In this document: piece after piece, positions 17,265 to 25,805 of the stretch
Position numbering within the stretch: the first letter of the stretch is position 1
How the letters are laid out: each line of letters starts with the position of its first letter
From: Actinospica robiniae DSM 44927
Lineage (GTDB): Bacteria; Actinomycetota; Actinomycetes; Streptomycetales; Catenulisporaceae
Reading direction: 5' to 3'
Assembly (NCBI RefSeq): GCF_000504285.1
Contig: NZ_KI632511.1
Location: 8,042,154 to 8,106,153 of the forward strand
DNA: 64,000 nt
The notes under the pieces: generated by a model
The model's input: only the letters and a program-made list of their open reading frames with translations
Database searches by the model: none
Told to the model about the DNA's origin: nothing
Program-made: the position numbers and the translations under genes

Positions 17265-19634
17265 TTACGGCAGGTCGCTGCCGAGAGCCTTCAGCAGGGT
17301 GCTGGACGCGTCGTCACCTTCGAGCGAGTAGGCGAACATGCCGCCCAGCCCGTTCGCGGTGATGTACGAGGCCTTCGTCGAGATCGACTGCGGAGTGTCG
17401 CCGGTGAAGAACGACTGCGAGGTCGGGTCGTAGATCCAGGCCGAGTCGGTGGTGGCGTCCCAGTGCTCGTCCGCACTGGTCAGGCCGGCCGATTCGAGTT
17501 CCTTGTAGAACGCGGTGCCCGCCGTCGCGCTGTACGAGTACGCGGCGCTCGGTCCGGTGGCCGACTGGTAGAGGCCGTAGTCGGTGCCCGCGGGCACCCC
17601 GGTCCAGCCGCGCCAGTAGAACGGCACGCCCAGGACCAGCTTGCTCGCCGGGAACCCGCCGGGGATCGAGTAGGCGCTCAATCCCGTCGTGTACGCGGTG
17701 ACGGCGGTCTGGACGCTGTAGTCCAGGTTCCCCGGGGCGACCGGCGTGGACGGGTCGTTCGTGGCCTGCGTCATCGGGTCCTGGAAGTTGGTCGGTCCGG
17801 TGCTGTCCCAGGAGCCGTGCATGTCGTAAGCCATCAGGCTCGCGTAGTCGAGGTACTGGCCGATCTGGTTGGTCTGGATCAGGTTGATCTTGTCCTGGCC
17901 GGCCGGCAGGGTCGCGGTCAGCTCGTAGTGCTTGCCCACCGTCGCGCCGTAGCTGTCGAGCTCGCTGCGGAACTCGGCCAGCAGCGCGGTGAAGTTCGCG
18001 GTGTCGGCGGCGGAGTAGTGGTTGCCGGCGTGGCCGTCGGCGCTGGCCGGGTACTCCCAGTCGATGTCTATGCCGTCGAACAGGCCCGCGCCGGCCGCGG
18101 TGCCGCCGGAGGGGTCGCCGGAGATGCCGGTGGGCAGGTTGCCCTTGATGAACATGTTGATACAGGAGGAGACGAAGGCCTGGCGCAAGGCCGGGGTGGC
18201 GGCCGCGTCGGAGAAGTACTTCGAGAAGGTCCAGCCGCCGATGGAGACGAGGATCTTGATGTTCGGGTACTTGGCCTTGAGCTCGCGCAGCTGGTTGAAG
18301 TTGCCCTTGATCGGCTGCGAGTAGACGTCGCTCGAACCGTCCACGCTGTTCGAGCTCGAGTATTCCTTCTGGTAGTCCGCGAAGGCGTCGCCCGCTCCGT
18401 CGCCGGCGCTGGTGTCGCTGTCGTTGGTGTCCGCGGCCTTGATGGTCTCGAAGCACTGGTAGGGCGCGGCGTCGGAGATGTTCTCGAACGCGTAGTCGAT
18501 GTCGGTCAGCTCACCCGCGGCACCGGAGTCGGCCAGGTTGCTCGGGTAGTACGAGTTGCCGTACACGCCCCACTGGTCGAAGTACGCGGACTTCACCGGC
18601 GGAGTGGTGGCCGGGGCGGCCGACGTGGTCGCGCCGACGGCCGCGGAGGTGGCCGACTGGTGCCCGGCCACGTCGTAGCCGGAGACGGTGAACGAGTAGC
18701 TCGTGCCGGCCGTCAGGCTGCTGACGGTGACGCTGGTGCCCATCGAGGTGGCCACCACGTTGCCGCCGTTGTAGACGTAGTACGCCGGGATGTCGCCGGT
18801 CTGCGAGTTGTCGGTGGACGCGGTCCAGGAGAGCGTGACGGTCGAGCTGGTGGTGCCGGTCACCTTCACGCCGGTCGGGGCGGTGACCACGCCGTCGCCG
18901 GCCGGGGGAGTGCCGCCGCTGCCGGTCGAGGTCGCGGTGGGCGAGCCGCTCGGTGACGCGCTCGGCGAAGCGCTCTTGCTCGCCGAAGCCGAAGCCGAAG
19001 CCGACGGAGAGGCCGAAGCGGAAGCGGAAGCGGACGGCGAAGCGGAAGCCGACTTCGACGCAGACGCAGAAGCAGAAGCAGAAGCAGAAGCAGAAGCAGA
19101 AGCAGACGCCGAAGCCGAAGCGGATCCGGTCGAGCCGGACCCGGCCGGCCCGGTGAGCGAGAGGTCGTCGGCGTAGTAGGTCGGCTGGGCGTACCAGCCG
19201 TGCACGTACACCTGGATCGAGGTCTGCGACGCCGTGGTGGTGAAGGTCGTGGTCAGCGGCTGCCAGCTGGTCGCGCTCGGCGTCCAGGCGTCGGCGCCGC
19301 CGGTCACGCCGAGGTAGACGTACGAGCCCTCGACGTACCCGGAAAGGGTGTAGGTGGTGTTCGGGGCGACGCTCACCGTCTGGGTGCACTGGGCGTCGTC
19401 CGCGGCGGACGGCGCGCCGGCCAGGGCGTAGGAGCCCGCGTGCACCGGCGTGGCCACCGTCGAGGCGGTGCCCGCGTCGCAGGTCCAGCCGGACAGGCTG
19501 CCGGCCTCGAATCCCGGGTTGGCCAGCAGGTTCACCGTCGCGGCCTGCGCGTTCGCGGACAGCACGGTCACGCCGGCCGCGACCAGGCAGGCGGTCGTGG
19601 CCACGGCGGCCGCGGCTCTGGATCGTTCCCTCAT
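17265..19634 (-). CDS. Secreted modular GH18 chitinase (CBM, linker, FnIII, catalytic domain)
   Basis: This 789-residue enzyme is exported and hydrolyses chitin. A signal peptide ends near ANAQA (about residue 31). A jelly-roll carbohydrate-binding module follows (about 34-163), then an extreme Ser/Ala/Lys/Pro linker (about 165-240), a fibronectin type III domain (about 250-338) and a GH18 barrel (about 348-789). The catalytic signature DGIDIDWE is intact with the acid Glu near residue 527; SIGGW and the MAYDMHG strand are present. The frame also has a GTG two codons upstream; the ATG at 19634 has better spacing from AGGTGG. Two DasR-like boxes lie 110-160 bases upstream. The same CBM is shared with the protein at 36426. 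Confidence 0.92.
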   Translation of the reverse strand: MRERSRAAAAVATTACLVAAGVTVLSANAQAATVNLLANPGFEAGSLSGWTCDAGTASTVATPVHAGSYALAGAPSAADDAQCTQTVSVAPNTTYTLSGYVEGSYVYLGVTGGADAWTPSATSWQPLTTTFTTTASQTSIQVYVHGWYAQPTYYADDLSLTGPAGSGSTGSASASASASASASASASASASASKSASASPSASASASASPSASASASASKSASPSASPSGSPTATSTGSGGTPPAGDGVVTAPTGVKVTGTTSSTVTLSWTASTDNSQTGDIPAYYVYNGGNVVATSMGTSVTVSSLTAGTSYSFTVSGYDVAGHQSATSAAVGATTSAAPATTPPVKSAYFDQWGVYGNSYYPSNLADSGAAGELTDIDYAFENISDAAPYQCFETIKAADTNDSDTSAGDGAGDAFADYQKEYSSSNSVDGSSDVYSQPIKGNFNQLRELKAKYPNIKILVSIGGWTFSKYFSDAAATPALRQAFVSSCINMFIKGNLPTGISGDPSGGTAAGAGLFDGIDIDWEYPASADGHAGNHYSAADTANFTALLAEFRSELDSYGATVGKHYELTATLPAGQDKINLIQTNQIGQYLDYASLMAYDMHGSWDSTGPTNFQDPMTQATNDPSTPVAPGNLDYSVQTAVTAYTTGLSAYSIPGGFPASKLVLGVPFYWRGWTGVPAGTDYGLYQSATGPSAAYSYSATAGTAFYKELESAGLTSADEHWDATTDSAWIYDPTSQSFFTGDTPQSISTKASYITANGLGGMFAYSLEGDDASSTLLKALGSDLP
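19066..19101 (+). repeat. Six-unit hexanucleotide microsatellite in the chitinase linker
   Basis: GCAGAA occurs six times without interruption and continues imperfectly on both sides. On the coding (minus) strand each unit encodes Ser-Ala with TCT/GCT-type codons, unlike the G/C-ending codons used elsewhere. A six-base unit allows linker length changes without frameshift. Confidence 0.85.
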
Positions 19635-19745
19635 GCGCACACTTCCACCTGTCTCTTCGTCGAGCCGTTCGTGGGGAGGGCCGGCCCGGGACCACGGGTC
19701 CCGGCCGGCCGAACGCGCCGGAAGAGGCCTGTCTTCTCCCGAGAA

Positions 19746-19761
19746 ATTGGACTAGACCTCT
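19746..19761. promoter_or_regulatory. DasR-like box (dre) of the chitinase, proximal
   Basis: ATTGGACTAGACCTCT matches 12 of 16 positions of the dre consensus (ACTGGTCTAGACCAGT) as I recall it. It is about 112 bases upstream of the chitinase start. DasR is a GntR-family regulator that releases DNA when it binds glucosamine-6-phosphate or related signals from chitin. Confidence 0.75.
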
Positions 19762-19778
19762 TTCGGACGGACCCCATA

Positions 19779-19794
19779 ATTGGTGTAGACCACG
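19779..19794. promoter_or_regulatory. DasR-like box (dre) of the chitinase, distal
   Basis: ATTGGTGTAGACCACG matches 12 of 16 dre positions, including TGG and TAGACCA. Its centre is 33 bases, about three helical turns, from the proximal box, so two dimers would bind the same DNA face. Confidence 0.7.
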
Positions 19795-20242
19795 GGCGCG
19801 TCAAGACTTTGTCGCCTTAAGCTTTTTTAGGGTTCTTAACCTTCCGTCCGCCCGTCCGTCGCCCGCGGCGTGGCCTGCTGGAGCGCGGATCGGGGCGGGC
19901 TGCTCAGGGCACGTATGCTCCCTGGTTCAAGACGCCAGCGGATGGTCACCACACTGATCCGTACGCTCGTTATCTCCCCGTGACCAGCACCTTCACGCTT
20001 GTGCAACTGTGCATCCGCACTTGACGCGAGGGTGTCGCGAGGGGCAGACTTGGCACGGCCCGGTGAGTGTCTTGACCGCCTCTTGACCAATGTCGAGGTG
20101 GATCACACCCCCCGCGGCCGATCGGATCATCGGTCTGAGCCGTCCTCAGCTGAGGCGGCGCCAGGCCGAGAGCGCAACCGGGTCCGCGATCCCGCGGACC
20201 TCGCACGGGCGCCGCGGCGCCACGGCCGAGGGGAGGCGAACG
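19795..20242. promoter_or_regulatory. Long structured leader/promoter region before the Nramp gene
   Basis: No protein gene is recognised here. Possible -35 elements are TTGACG near 20022 and TTGACC repeats near 20082-20096. Then three exact self-complementary elements follow closely: CCTCAGCTGAGG (20144-20155), an eight-pair hairpin GGTCCGCG/CGCGGACC with a four-base loop (20181-20200), and GGCGCCGCGGCGCC (20208-20221). They end 21 bases before a mini-ORF with a strong ribosome site. This is consistent with a structured mRNA leader. Confidence 0.5.
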
Positions 20243-20332
20243 ATGGAACCCAGCAGTTCCGGCCATGATACGGGCCGACCGAGACCCCGGCCCGCACACG
20301 TTCGCAAGCCCCTGACAGCCCCCCGGGCCTGA
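20243..20332 (+). CDS. Possible 29-residue proline/arginine-rich leader peptide
   Basis: A GAGGGGAGG ribosome site lies six bases before an ATG that opens a 29-codon frame. The peptide begins MEPSSSGHDTG and contains six prolines and six arginines, including an alternating RPRPRP run at residues 12-17. It precedes an atypical Nramp-type transporter by 304 bases, with terminator-like hairpins in between. Proline-rich leader peptides such as MgtL govern magnesium-transporter attenuation in enterobacteria. Here the coding nature and role are inferred only from the ribosome site, composition and position. Confidence 0.45.
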   Translation: MEPSSSGHDTGRPRPRPAHVRKPLTAPRA

Positions 20333-20347
20333 CGCGCCGTCCTTCCG

Positions 20348-20391
20348 CGCGCACGGCTTCGCCGGGCTTTTTCCCGCCTGCGGCGTGCGCG
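20348..20391 (+). terminator. Attenuator-like hairpins between leader ORF and Nramp gene
   Basis: CGCGCACG (20348-20355) pairs with CGTGCGCG (20384-20391). Inside it, CGGC-TTC-GCCG (20354-20364) is followed by GGCTTTTT, one of the few T-runs in this G+C-rich window. The inner hairpin plus T-run resembles an intrinsic terminator, and it cannot form fully together with the outer stem. Confidence 0.4.
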
Positions 20392-20636
20392 TAGTCGTTC
20401 CCGAGTCCCGTGCCGCTCCGGCATGCCCCGACGAACCCGTCCCGGGCCCGCCCGGCTTCCCGCCGAGCCCGTCCGCACGCGTGTCCGCCGGGTGCTGCCC
20501 GCGCCCGGGCTCGAGCCCCCCTGCGCTTCACGCTGCCTGATCGCACACCGCACGTTCGTCCACGTCAAGCCGAGAGCACGCTGCCTCTCTCCTTACCCTG
20601 ACGTGGTCGTGTGTGCGGCGTGGGAGAGGACACGCC

Positions 20637-22265
20637 ATGACCGACCTGATCAGCGCGCCCGTCCGCCGTCCCGCCGTCCTCGACGACGCGCACCTCGGCG
20701 ACATCAAGGGCGCATTCGGCACCATCAGGCACGACGACACCGCCGCCCGCTCGGGGATGTCGGCCAAGCTCAAGACCCTGCTCGCGGTGGTCGGCCCGGG
20801 CCTGATCGTGATGTGCGGCGACAACGACGCCGGGGCCTTCTCCACCTACGGGCAGGCCGGGCAGAACTACGGCACCTCGCTGCTGTGGGTGCTGCTGCTG
20901 CTCGTCCCGGTGCTCTACGTCAACCAGGAGATGGTGGTCCGGCTCGGCGTCGTCACCGGCGTCGGGCACGGCAAGCTGATCCTGGAGCGCTTCGGCAGGT
21001 TCTGGGGGATCTTCAGCGTCATCGATCTCTTCCTGCTCAATGCCCTGACGCTGGTGACCGAGTTCATCGGGATCACCCTCGCCGTCGGCTACCTCGGCCT
21101 GCCCAAGGCGCCCTCGATCCTGGCGGCCGCGGCCGTGGTGATCGGCGCGGCCTCCACCGGCTCGTTCCGCCGGTTCGAGCGGGTGGCCCTCGGCCTGTGC
21201 TTCGGCAGCCTGATCCTGATCCCGATCGCGCTGATGCTGCACCCGTCCGCCGGGGACGTGGCCTCCGGATTCCTGGTGCCCACGCTGCCCGGCGGCGCCG
21301 CGCAGCTGTCCACGGTGATGCTGCTGATCACCGGGCTCGTCGGCACCACCGTGGCGCCCTGGCAGCTGTTCTTCCAGCAGAGCTATGTGATCGACAAGCG
21401 GATCACGCCGCGCTTCATGAAGTACGAGAAGGCCGATCTGTGGATCGGCATCGGCGTGGTGGTCCTCGGCGCGGCCGCCGTCATCGGCTTCGCCACGGCG
21501 GCCACCGCGGGCACCCCGGCCGCCGGGCACTTCAGCGACGCGGCCGGGCTGGCCTCGGCGATCGCGGCCGAGAGCGGGCATCTGATCGGCATCCTGTTCG
21601 CCGTCGCCCTGCTCGACGCCTCGATCATCGGCGCCTTCGCGGTGTCGCTCTCCACGGCGTACGCGGTCGGGGACACCTTCGGGGTCAACCACTCGCTGCA
21701 CCGCGGGGTCAAGCAGGCCAAGGGTTTCTACGGCGTGTACGTCGGGCTGATCGGCGTCGCCGCCGGCATCGTGCTGATCCCGAACGCGCCGCTGGGCCTG
21801 ATCACCAACGGCGTGCAGGCGATGGCCGGCGTGCTGCTGCCCTCCGCCTCGGTGTACCTGCTGCTGCTGTGCAACGACAAAGAGGTGCTCGGGCCCTGGG
21901 TCAACGGCCGGCGGACGAACATCTTCACCACCTGCGTGCTCGGCGTGCTGGTGACGCTCTCGTTCATCCTCACCGCCGCCGTCCTGTGGCCGTCGATCAG
22001 CGCCGGGCAGATCACCACGATCATGGCGGTCTTCCTCGGCTTCGGCCTGGCCCTCGGCGTCTACGCGCTCCGCCGCGGCGGTACGGCGGAGCCGATCGAC
22101 CGCGCCGGCGCCGAGGACTGGCGGATGCCGCCGCTCTCCGAACTCGGCCAGACCCGGCTCTCCCGCGGCCGGCGCCTCGCCATGGGCTCGCTGCGCGGGT
22201 ACCTCGCCCTCTCCTCGGTCCTGGTCGTCGTCAAGGTGGTCCAGCTGAGTCTGACAGCACGCTGA
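20637..22265 (+). CDS. Atypical Nramp-family divalent metal transporter (NRMT-like)
   Basis: This 542-residue membrane protein has about eleven or twelve helices in the LeuT-like Nramp fold. In helix 1 the usual DPGN metal site is DAGA (context GDNDAGAFSTYGQAG). In helix 6 the usual MPH is APW (TTVAPWQLFFQQ). The methionine that favours manganese and iron is therefore alanine. That pattern recalls the Nramp-related magnesium transporters rather than classical MntH. The ATG at 20637 follows GGGAGAGGA; an in-frame GTG 24 bases upstream is less likely. It is preceded by a long leader with a mini-ORF and followed by a strong hairpin. Transport of magnesium is an inference; manganese cannot be excluded. 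Confidence 0.85.
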   Translation: MTDLISAPVRRPAVLDDAHLGDIKGAFGTIRHDDTAARSGMSAKLKTLLAVVGPGLIVMCGDNDAGAFSTYGQAGQNYGTSLLWVLLLLVPVLYVNQEMVVRLGVVTGVGHGKLILERFGRFWGIFSVIDLFLLNALTLVTEFIGITLAVGYLGLPKAPSILAAAAVVIGAASTGSFRRFERVALGLCFGSLILIPIALMLHPSAGDVASGFLVPTLPGGAAQLSTVMLLITGLVGTTVAPWQLFFQQSYVIDKRITPRFMKYEKADLWIGIGVVVLGAAAVIGFATAATAGTPAAGHFSDAAGLASAIAAESGHLIGILFAVALLDASIIGAFAVSLSTAYAVGDTFGVNHSLHRGVKQAKGFYGVYVGLIGVAAGIVLIPNAPLGLITNGVQAMAGVLLPSASVYLLLLCNDKEVLGPWVNGRRTNIFTTCVLGVLVTLSFILTAAVLWPSISAGQITTIMAVFLGFGLALGVYALRRGGTAEPIDRAGAEDWRMPPLSELGQTRLSRGRRLAMGSLRGYLALSSVLVVVKVVQLSLTAR

Positions 22266-22307
22266 CCTCGGCGGGCTGACGGACCGTCGGCCGGCGACTA
22301 CGCTGAT

Positions 22308-22339
22308 GATCCCCGCACCCCCTCCGGGCTGCGGGGATC
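22308..22339 (+). terminator. Terminator after the Nramp gene
   Basis: GATCCCCGCA and TGCGGGGATC form a perfect ten-pair stem around a 12-base loop, 43 bases after the Nramp stop. There is no T-run. Confidence 0.8.
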
Positions 22340-22549
22340 CCCGTTCTCCGGCGCATGAAAGTCTTCCGCGCGGTGACAAGGCTTTGTAAAGTCGCCCTGG
22401 AATCGGCTGTCCGTACTCAGCGCGGAGGAACGGGCGGATCTCACTCATTCGGGTATTTCCCGGCGGCGAGACGGCATGCCCGGCTACGCTGCCGCAAGCG
22501 GTCCTGCGGCACATGCGGGTGCATGTGCACGGCATGGAAGGAGAATCGC

Positions 22550-23260
22550 GTGCACTCCCCCCACGACTCCGGTAGAGCCGTTTCGCCTCCGCGCTCCCCG
22601 CTGATCGACGCGGTCGTCTTCGACGTCGGCGAGACGCTGGTGGACGAGAGCGTCGAGTACCACGGCTGGGCCGACTGGCTCGGCGTGCCCCGGCACACCT
22701 TCTCCGCGGTCTTCGGCGCGGTGATCGCGGCCGGCCGCGGCCACCTCGACGTGTTCGAGTACTTCAAGCCCGGCTTCGACCTCGCGGCCGAACGCCAGGC
22801 CCGGGCCGAGGCCGGCCGGCCGGAGGGATACGGCGAGCGCGACCTGTATCCGGACGCGCGGCCCACCCTGGCCGCGCTGCGCGACGCGGGCTACCTGGTC
22901 GTCATCGCCGCCAACCAGACCCGCAGCTCGCACCGGCTGCTCGACGGCATGAAGCTGCCGGTGCACCGGGTCACCACCTCGGACACCTGGGGCATCAGCA
23001 AGCCCGATCCGCGGTTCTTCGCGAAGGTGCTCGAGACCTGCCGCGAACTGCGCCCCGGCATCGAGGCCGGACACGTGATGTACGTCGGCGACCGGCTCGA
23101 CAACGACCTGCGCCCGGCCTGGGAGGCCGGCCTGCGCACCGCCCACGTGCGCCGCGGTCCGTGGGGCTACCTGCACGCCGAGCACCCGGATCTGCAGGCC
23201 AAGGCCGACCTGCGGATGGACTCGCTGGCCGAGTTGCCGCAGCTGCTCGCGGAGCTGTGA
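22550..23260 (+). CDS. HAD-superfamily hydrolase
   Basis: This 236-residue haloacid-dehalogenase protein has motif I VVFDVGETLVDE, in which the second catalytic Asp position is Glu (DVGET rather than DxDGT). Motif II is AANQTRSS. Motif III is the KPDP lysine. Motif IV is YVGDRLDNDLRPA. The Gly-Glu-Thr form is common in a HAD-IA branch and is still compatible with phosphatase activity. Translation starts at a GTG six bases after GAAGGAG; the open frame further upstream to 22355 has no domain and poor coding signal. It stands alone between two hairpins. The substrate is unknown. Confidence 0.82.
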   Translation: MHSPHDSGRAVSPPRSPLIDAVVFDVGETLVDESVEYHGWADWLGVPRHTFSAVFGAVIAAGRGHLDVFEYFKPGFDLAAERQARAEAGRPEGYGERDLYPDARPTLAALRDAGYLVVIAANQTRSSHRLLDGMKLPVHRVTTSDTWGISKPDPRFFAKVLETCRELRPGIEAGHVMYVGDRLDNDLRPAWEAGLRTAHVRRGPWGYLHAEHPDLQAKADLRMDSLAELPQLLAEL

Positions 23261-23301
23261 TCCGCGCACCCGGATCAGCCCCCGTCATCGCCGCCCCCGG
23301 C

Positions 23302-23365
23302 GGGTCCCGGCCCGGGTAACGGCTTGCGCAACGGCCGCATACGGCTGCGCAACCGGCCGGGACCC
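23302..23365 (+). terminator. Large stem-loop after the second HAD gene
   Basis: GGGTCCCGGCC (23302-23312) pairs with GGCCGGGACCC (23355-23365). The 42-base loop contains two related CGGCT(T)GCGCAAC units that may fold further. It isolates the HAD gene from the GlnX-PknG locus that starts at 23461. Confidence 0.65.
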
Positions 23366-23460
23366 CTCCGGCGTCGGGAGGCTATGGTGGAACTCCGGCG
23401 GGGAGCGGCACGTTTGACTTCCTGCCAGGTCGACGGTCGATCGAGGCGAGGGGGCGTCAG

Positions 23461-24771
23461 GTGACGATGGCGGCGACGGCGCAAACGCAGGCGGAGTCGG
23501 GGGCGGCGCCGCCGCGGCGGAGGATGGGCAATCCCGCCCGGCTGTGGTCGATGCTGCTCGCGGGAGTGCTCGTCGTGCTGCTGGCCGGTTCCGTGGCGGG
23601 GGTGGGGCTGTCCGGCCGTTCGTCCACCGCCGAGCACACCGGGCAGGCCACCGAGCAGCTCTACCAGGACGTCCAAGAGCTCTCCTACGCCCTCGCCGAC
23701 GCCAACGCGACGGCCGCCAACGCGCTGCTGATCGGCCCGGTCGCCCCCAAGGTGGACACGGACCGGTTCGGCTCGGACATCACCCTGGTCGAGCAACGCC
23801 TCTCCGACGCCTCGCAGCGGGTGACGGGCGACGCCACCGCCTCGTCGCAGCTCGACGACCTCGCGGTGCGGGTGCCGCAGTACTCGCAGTGGATCGGCGA
23901 GGCGCTGGCGAACAACCGCTTCGGGTTTCCGGTGGCCGGCGCCTATCTGCGGCTGGCCTCGCAGATGTACACCGGTCAGATGCTGGGCGAGGTGCAGGCG
24001 GTCATCGCCGAGGAACAGGCGGCGACGCAGGACGGCATGTCCTCGGCGTCCAGTCCGGACTGGCTCACGATCGTCGTGTGCGTCCTCGCCTTCATCGCGC
24101 TGGCCGTGGTGGGCCGGATGCTCGCGCGCGCCAGCAAGCGGAGGCTGAACCTCGGCGTTCTCGGCGCGGCGCTCGCCGTGCTCGCGCTGCTCCTGTGGAC
24201 CTGCGTGGCGGCCGTCGGGAGTTCCAGCGCCGTCGACGACGCGCACACCGACTTCAGCCAGGTGATGCTGGCGCAGAACGGAAACTCGGAGTTGTCCCTG
24301 GCTGAGACGTACGTCGCGCTCCAGCAGATCGATCGGGGCGAGGACGTCGGCCAGGTCGGCGGCGACGACCAGCAGCACGCGGTGAAGGTGCTCGCCGATC
24401 TGACCGAGATCGGGAAGGGCTTCACCGGCAAGGGTTCGGGCGCGGTCAGCGCGGATGTCCACAAGCTCGTCGCCTGTGCCGACAGCGGGATCGAGCTGGC
24501 GGCCGACGGCCAGTATCAGAAGGCGATCACGGCCACCGTCGGCACCGAGCAGGATCTCGCGAGCGGCTGCGAGACGGCCGCCGCCAAGGCCGTGCGCGAC
24601 GACTTCGACAACGTCACCAACGCGAGCCAGGCGCGCTATGCGGCGGACATGTCCCGAGCGCGGTCCTGGTACGGCGGGGGCGCCGCCCTGGCGCTGGCGC
24701 TCGCGGTCGGGCTGCTCGGCGCGGTCGCCGCGGCCTGGGGCCTGAACCGGCGGTTGGCGGAATACCGATGA
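23461..24771 (+). CDS. glnX: GlnX-like membrane signalling protein
   Basis: This 436-residue protein has four predicted membrane helices: about residues 30-52, 199-220, 230-251 and 405-428. Between helices 1-2 and 3-4 lie two extracytoplasmic helical regions of about 150 residues each, resembling four-helix-bundle sensor domains. This topology and the next genes match GlnX of the mycobacterial GlnX-GlnH-PknG pathway, in which GlnX passes the amino-acid signal from lipoprotein GlnH across the membrane to the kinase. It starts at a GTG behind a G-rich stretch. Its TGA overlaps an upstream ATG option for glnH. Identity rests mainly on topology plus synteny. Confidence 0.75.
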   Translation: MTMAATAQTQAESGAAPPRRRMGNPARLWSMLLAGVLVVLLAGSVAGVGLSGRSSTAEHTGQATEQLYQDVQELSYALADANATAANALLIGPVAPKVDTDRFGSDITLVEQRLSDASQRVTGDATASSQLDDLAVRVPQYSQWIGEALANNRFGFPVAGAYLRLASQMYTGQMLGEVQAVIAEEQAATQDGMSSASSPDWLTIVVCVLAFIALAVVGRMLARASKRRLNLGVLGAALAVLALLLWTCVAAVGSSSAVDDAHTDFSQVMLAQNGNSELSLAETYVALQQIDRGEDVGQVGGDDQQHAVKVLADLTEIGKGFTGKGSGAVSADVHKLVACADSGIELAADGQYQKAITATVGTEQDLASGCETAAAKAVRDDFDNVTNASQARYAADMSRARSWYGGGAALALALAVGLLGAVAAAWGLNRRLAEYR

Positions 24772-24782
24772 GGGGGAGCGGC

Positions 24783-25748
24783 ATGAGGACGGGACGGCGC
24801 TGGGGACGGGTGACCGGGTGGGCCGGCGCTCTCGCGTTGGCGGCGGCCACCGTGAGCGCGTGCAGCACCGCGGCCGTCGGCGAGCAGCCCAAGGCTCCGA
24901 CGGCGGAGCTCGGCAGCGCCGCGCCCACGGCGACCGGCAGCGGTTCGGGCACGGCGCAGACCTGTGATCCCACCGCTTCCTCGCCCGCCCCCAGCGCGAC
25001 CGCGGTCGACGGCGCGGACGTCCAGGCGATCAAGAAGCGGGGCTATATCAGGGTCGGGGTCTCCGCGGACCAGTACCTCACCGGATACCTCGCCTCGGAC
25101 GGCGACGAGGAGGGCTTCGACATCGACCTCGCGCACGCGCTCGCCAAGTCCCTGTTCGGCGACCCGGGCAAGGTCCAGTTCGTCGCGCTGACCACGGCCG
25201 AACGCATACCGGACCTGCAGGACAAGAAGGTCGACGTCGTCATCGACACCATGACCATCACCTGCGACCGGCTCCAGCAGGTCGGCTTCTCCGCGGTCTA
25301 CTTCGAGGCCTCGCAGCGCCTGCTGGTGGACAAGGGCTCGCCCTACACCTCGATCAGCGCGCTCAAGAACCAGGCGGTCTGCGCCCAGGCCGGATCCACC
25401 TCCATCGGGCAGATCCAGAAGGCGGGCGCCAAGGTGGTGGCGGTCACCAACGTCAGCGACTGCCTGGTGGACCTGCAGGTGAACGAGGTGTCGGCCGTCT
25501 CCACCGACGAGACGCTGCTGGCCGGCCTGGCCGCCCAGGACCCGAACCTCGTCCTGGTCGGCGACCCGCTCGAGCCCGAGCCCTACGGCATCGCCGTGCC
25601 GCTGCACCAGACCGACGTCGAGCAGTGGGTCAACGGCGTGCTCGCGCAGTACGAGTCCGACGGCGAGTGGGCGAACTCGTACCAGAAGTGGTTCTTCGAA
25701 CACGGCCTCCCCGCAGCCCAGCCGCCGGTTGCGCAATACTCGCACTGA
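24783..25748 (+). CDS. glnH: GlnH-like glutamate/glutamine-binding lipoprotein
   Basis: This 321-residue family 3 solute-binding protein has a lipoprotein signal ending in VSAC, then a low-complexity Ser/Thr/Ala linker to about residue 80. The amino-acid-binding fold follows, with KKRGYIRVGVSAD at its start, EGFDIDLAHALAK, VVIDTMTITCDR and GIAVPL. In the mycobacterial pathway GlnH binds aspartate, glutamate or glutamine and signals through GlnX to PknG instead of feeding a transporter. No ABC permease or ATPase gene is adjacent, which supports a sensing role. An ATG at 24768 overlaps the glnX stop, but AGGGGGAG fits the ATG at 24783 better. Confidence 0.82.
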   Translation: MRTGRRWGRVTGWAGALALAAATVSACSTAAVGEQPKAPTAELGSAAPTATGSGSGTAQTCDPTASSPAPSATAVDGADVQAIKKRGYIRVGVSADQYLTGYLASDGDEEGFDIDLAHALAKSLFGDPGKVQFVALTTAERIPDLQDKKVDVVIDTMTITCDRLQQVGFSAVYFEASQRLLVDKGSPYTSISALKNQAVCAQAGSTSIGQIQKAGAKVVAVTNVSDCLVDLQVNEVSAVSTDETLLAGLAAQDPNLVLVGDPLEPEPYGIAVPLHQTDVEQWVNGVLAQYESDGEWANSYQKWFFEHGLPAAQPPVAQYSH

Positions 25749-25805
25749 CAAGCCACCGCGCCGACGCGACGGCGACGCCCGACATCCGCACGAGCCCGAG
25801 GACGC

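Noticed and set aside
19990-20240. Known metal riboswitch (M-box, yybP-ykoY) before the Nramp gene
   Set aside because: The conserved cores of these classes could not be found; only palindromes and a mini-ORF are visible.
20565-22535. Open frame of 656 codons opposite the Nramp gene
   Set aside because: It is rich in His, Arg, Gly and Asp without a fold, while the plus strand encodes a clear multi-helix transporter.
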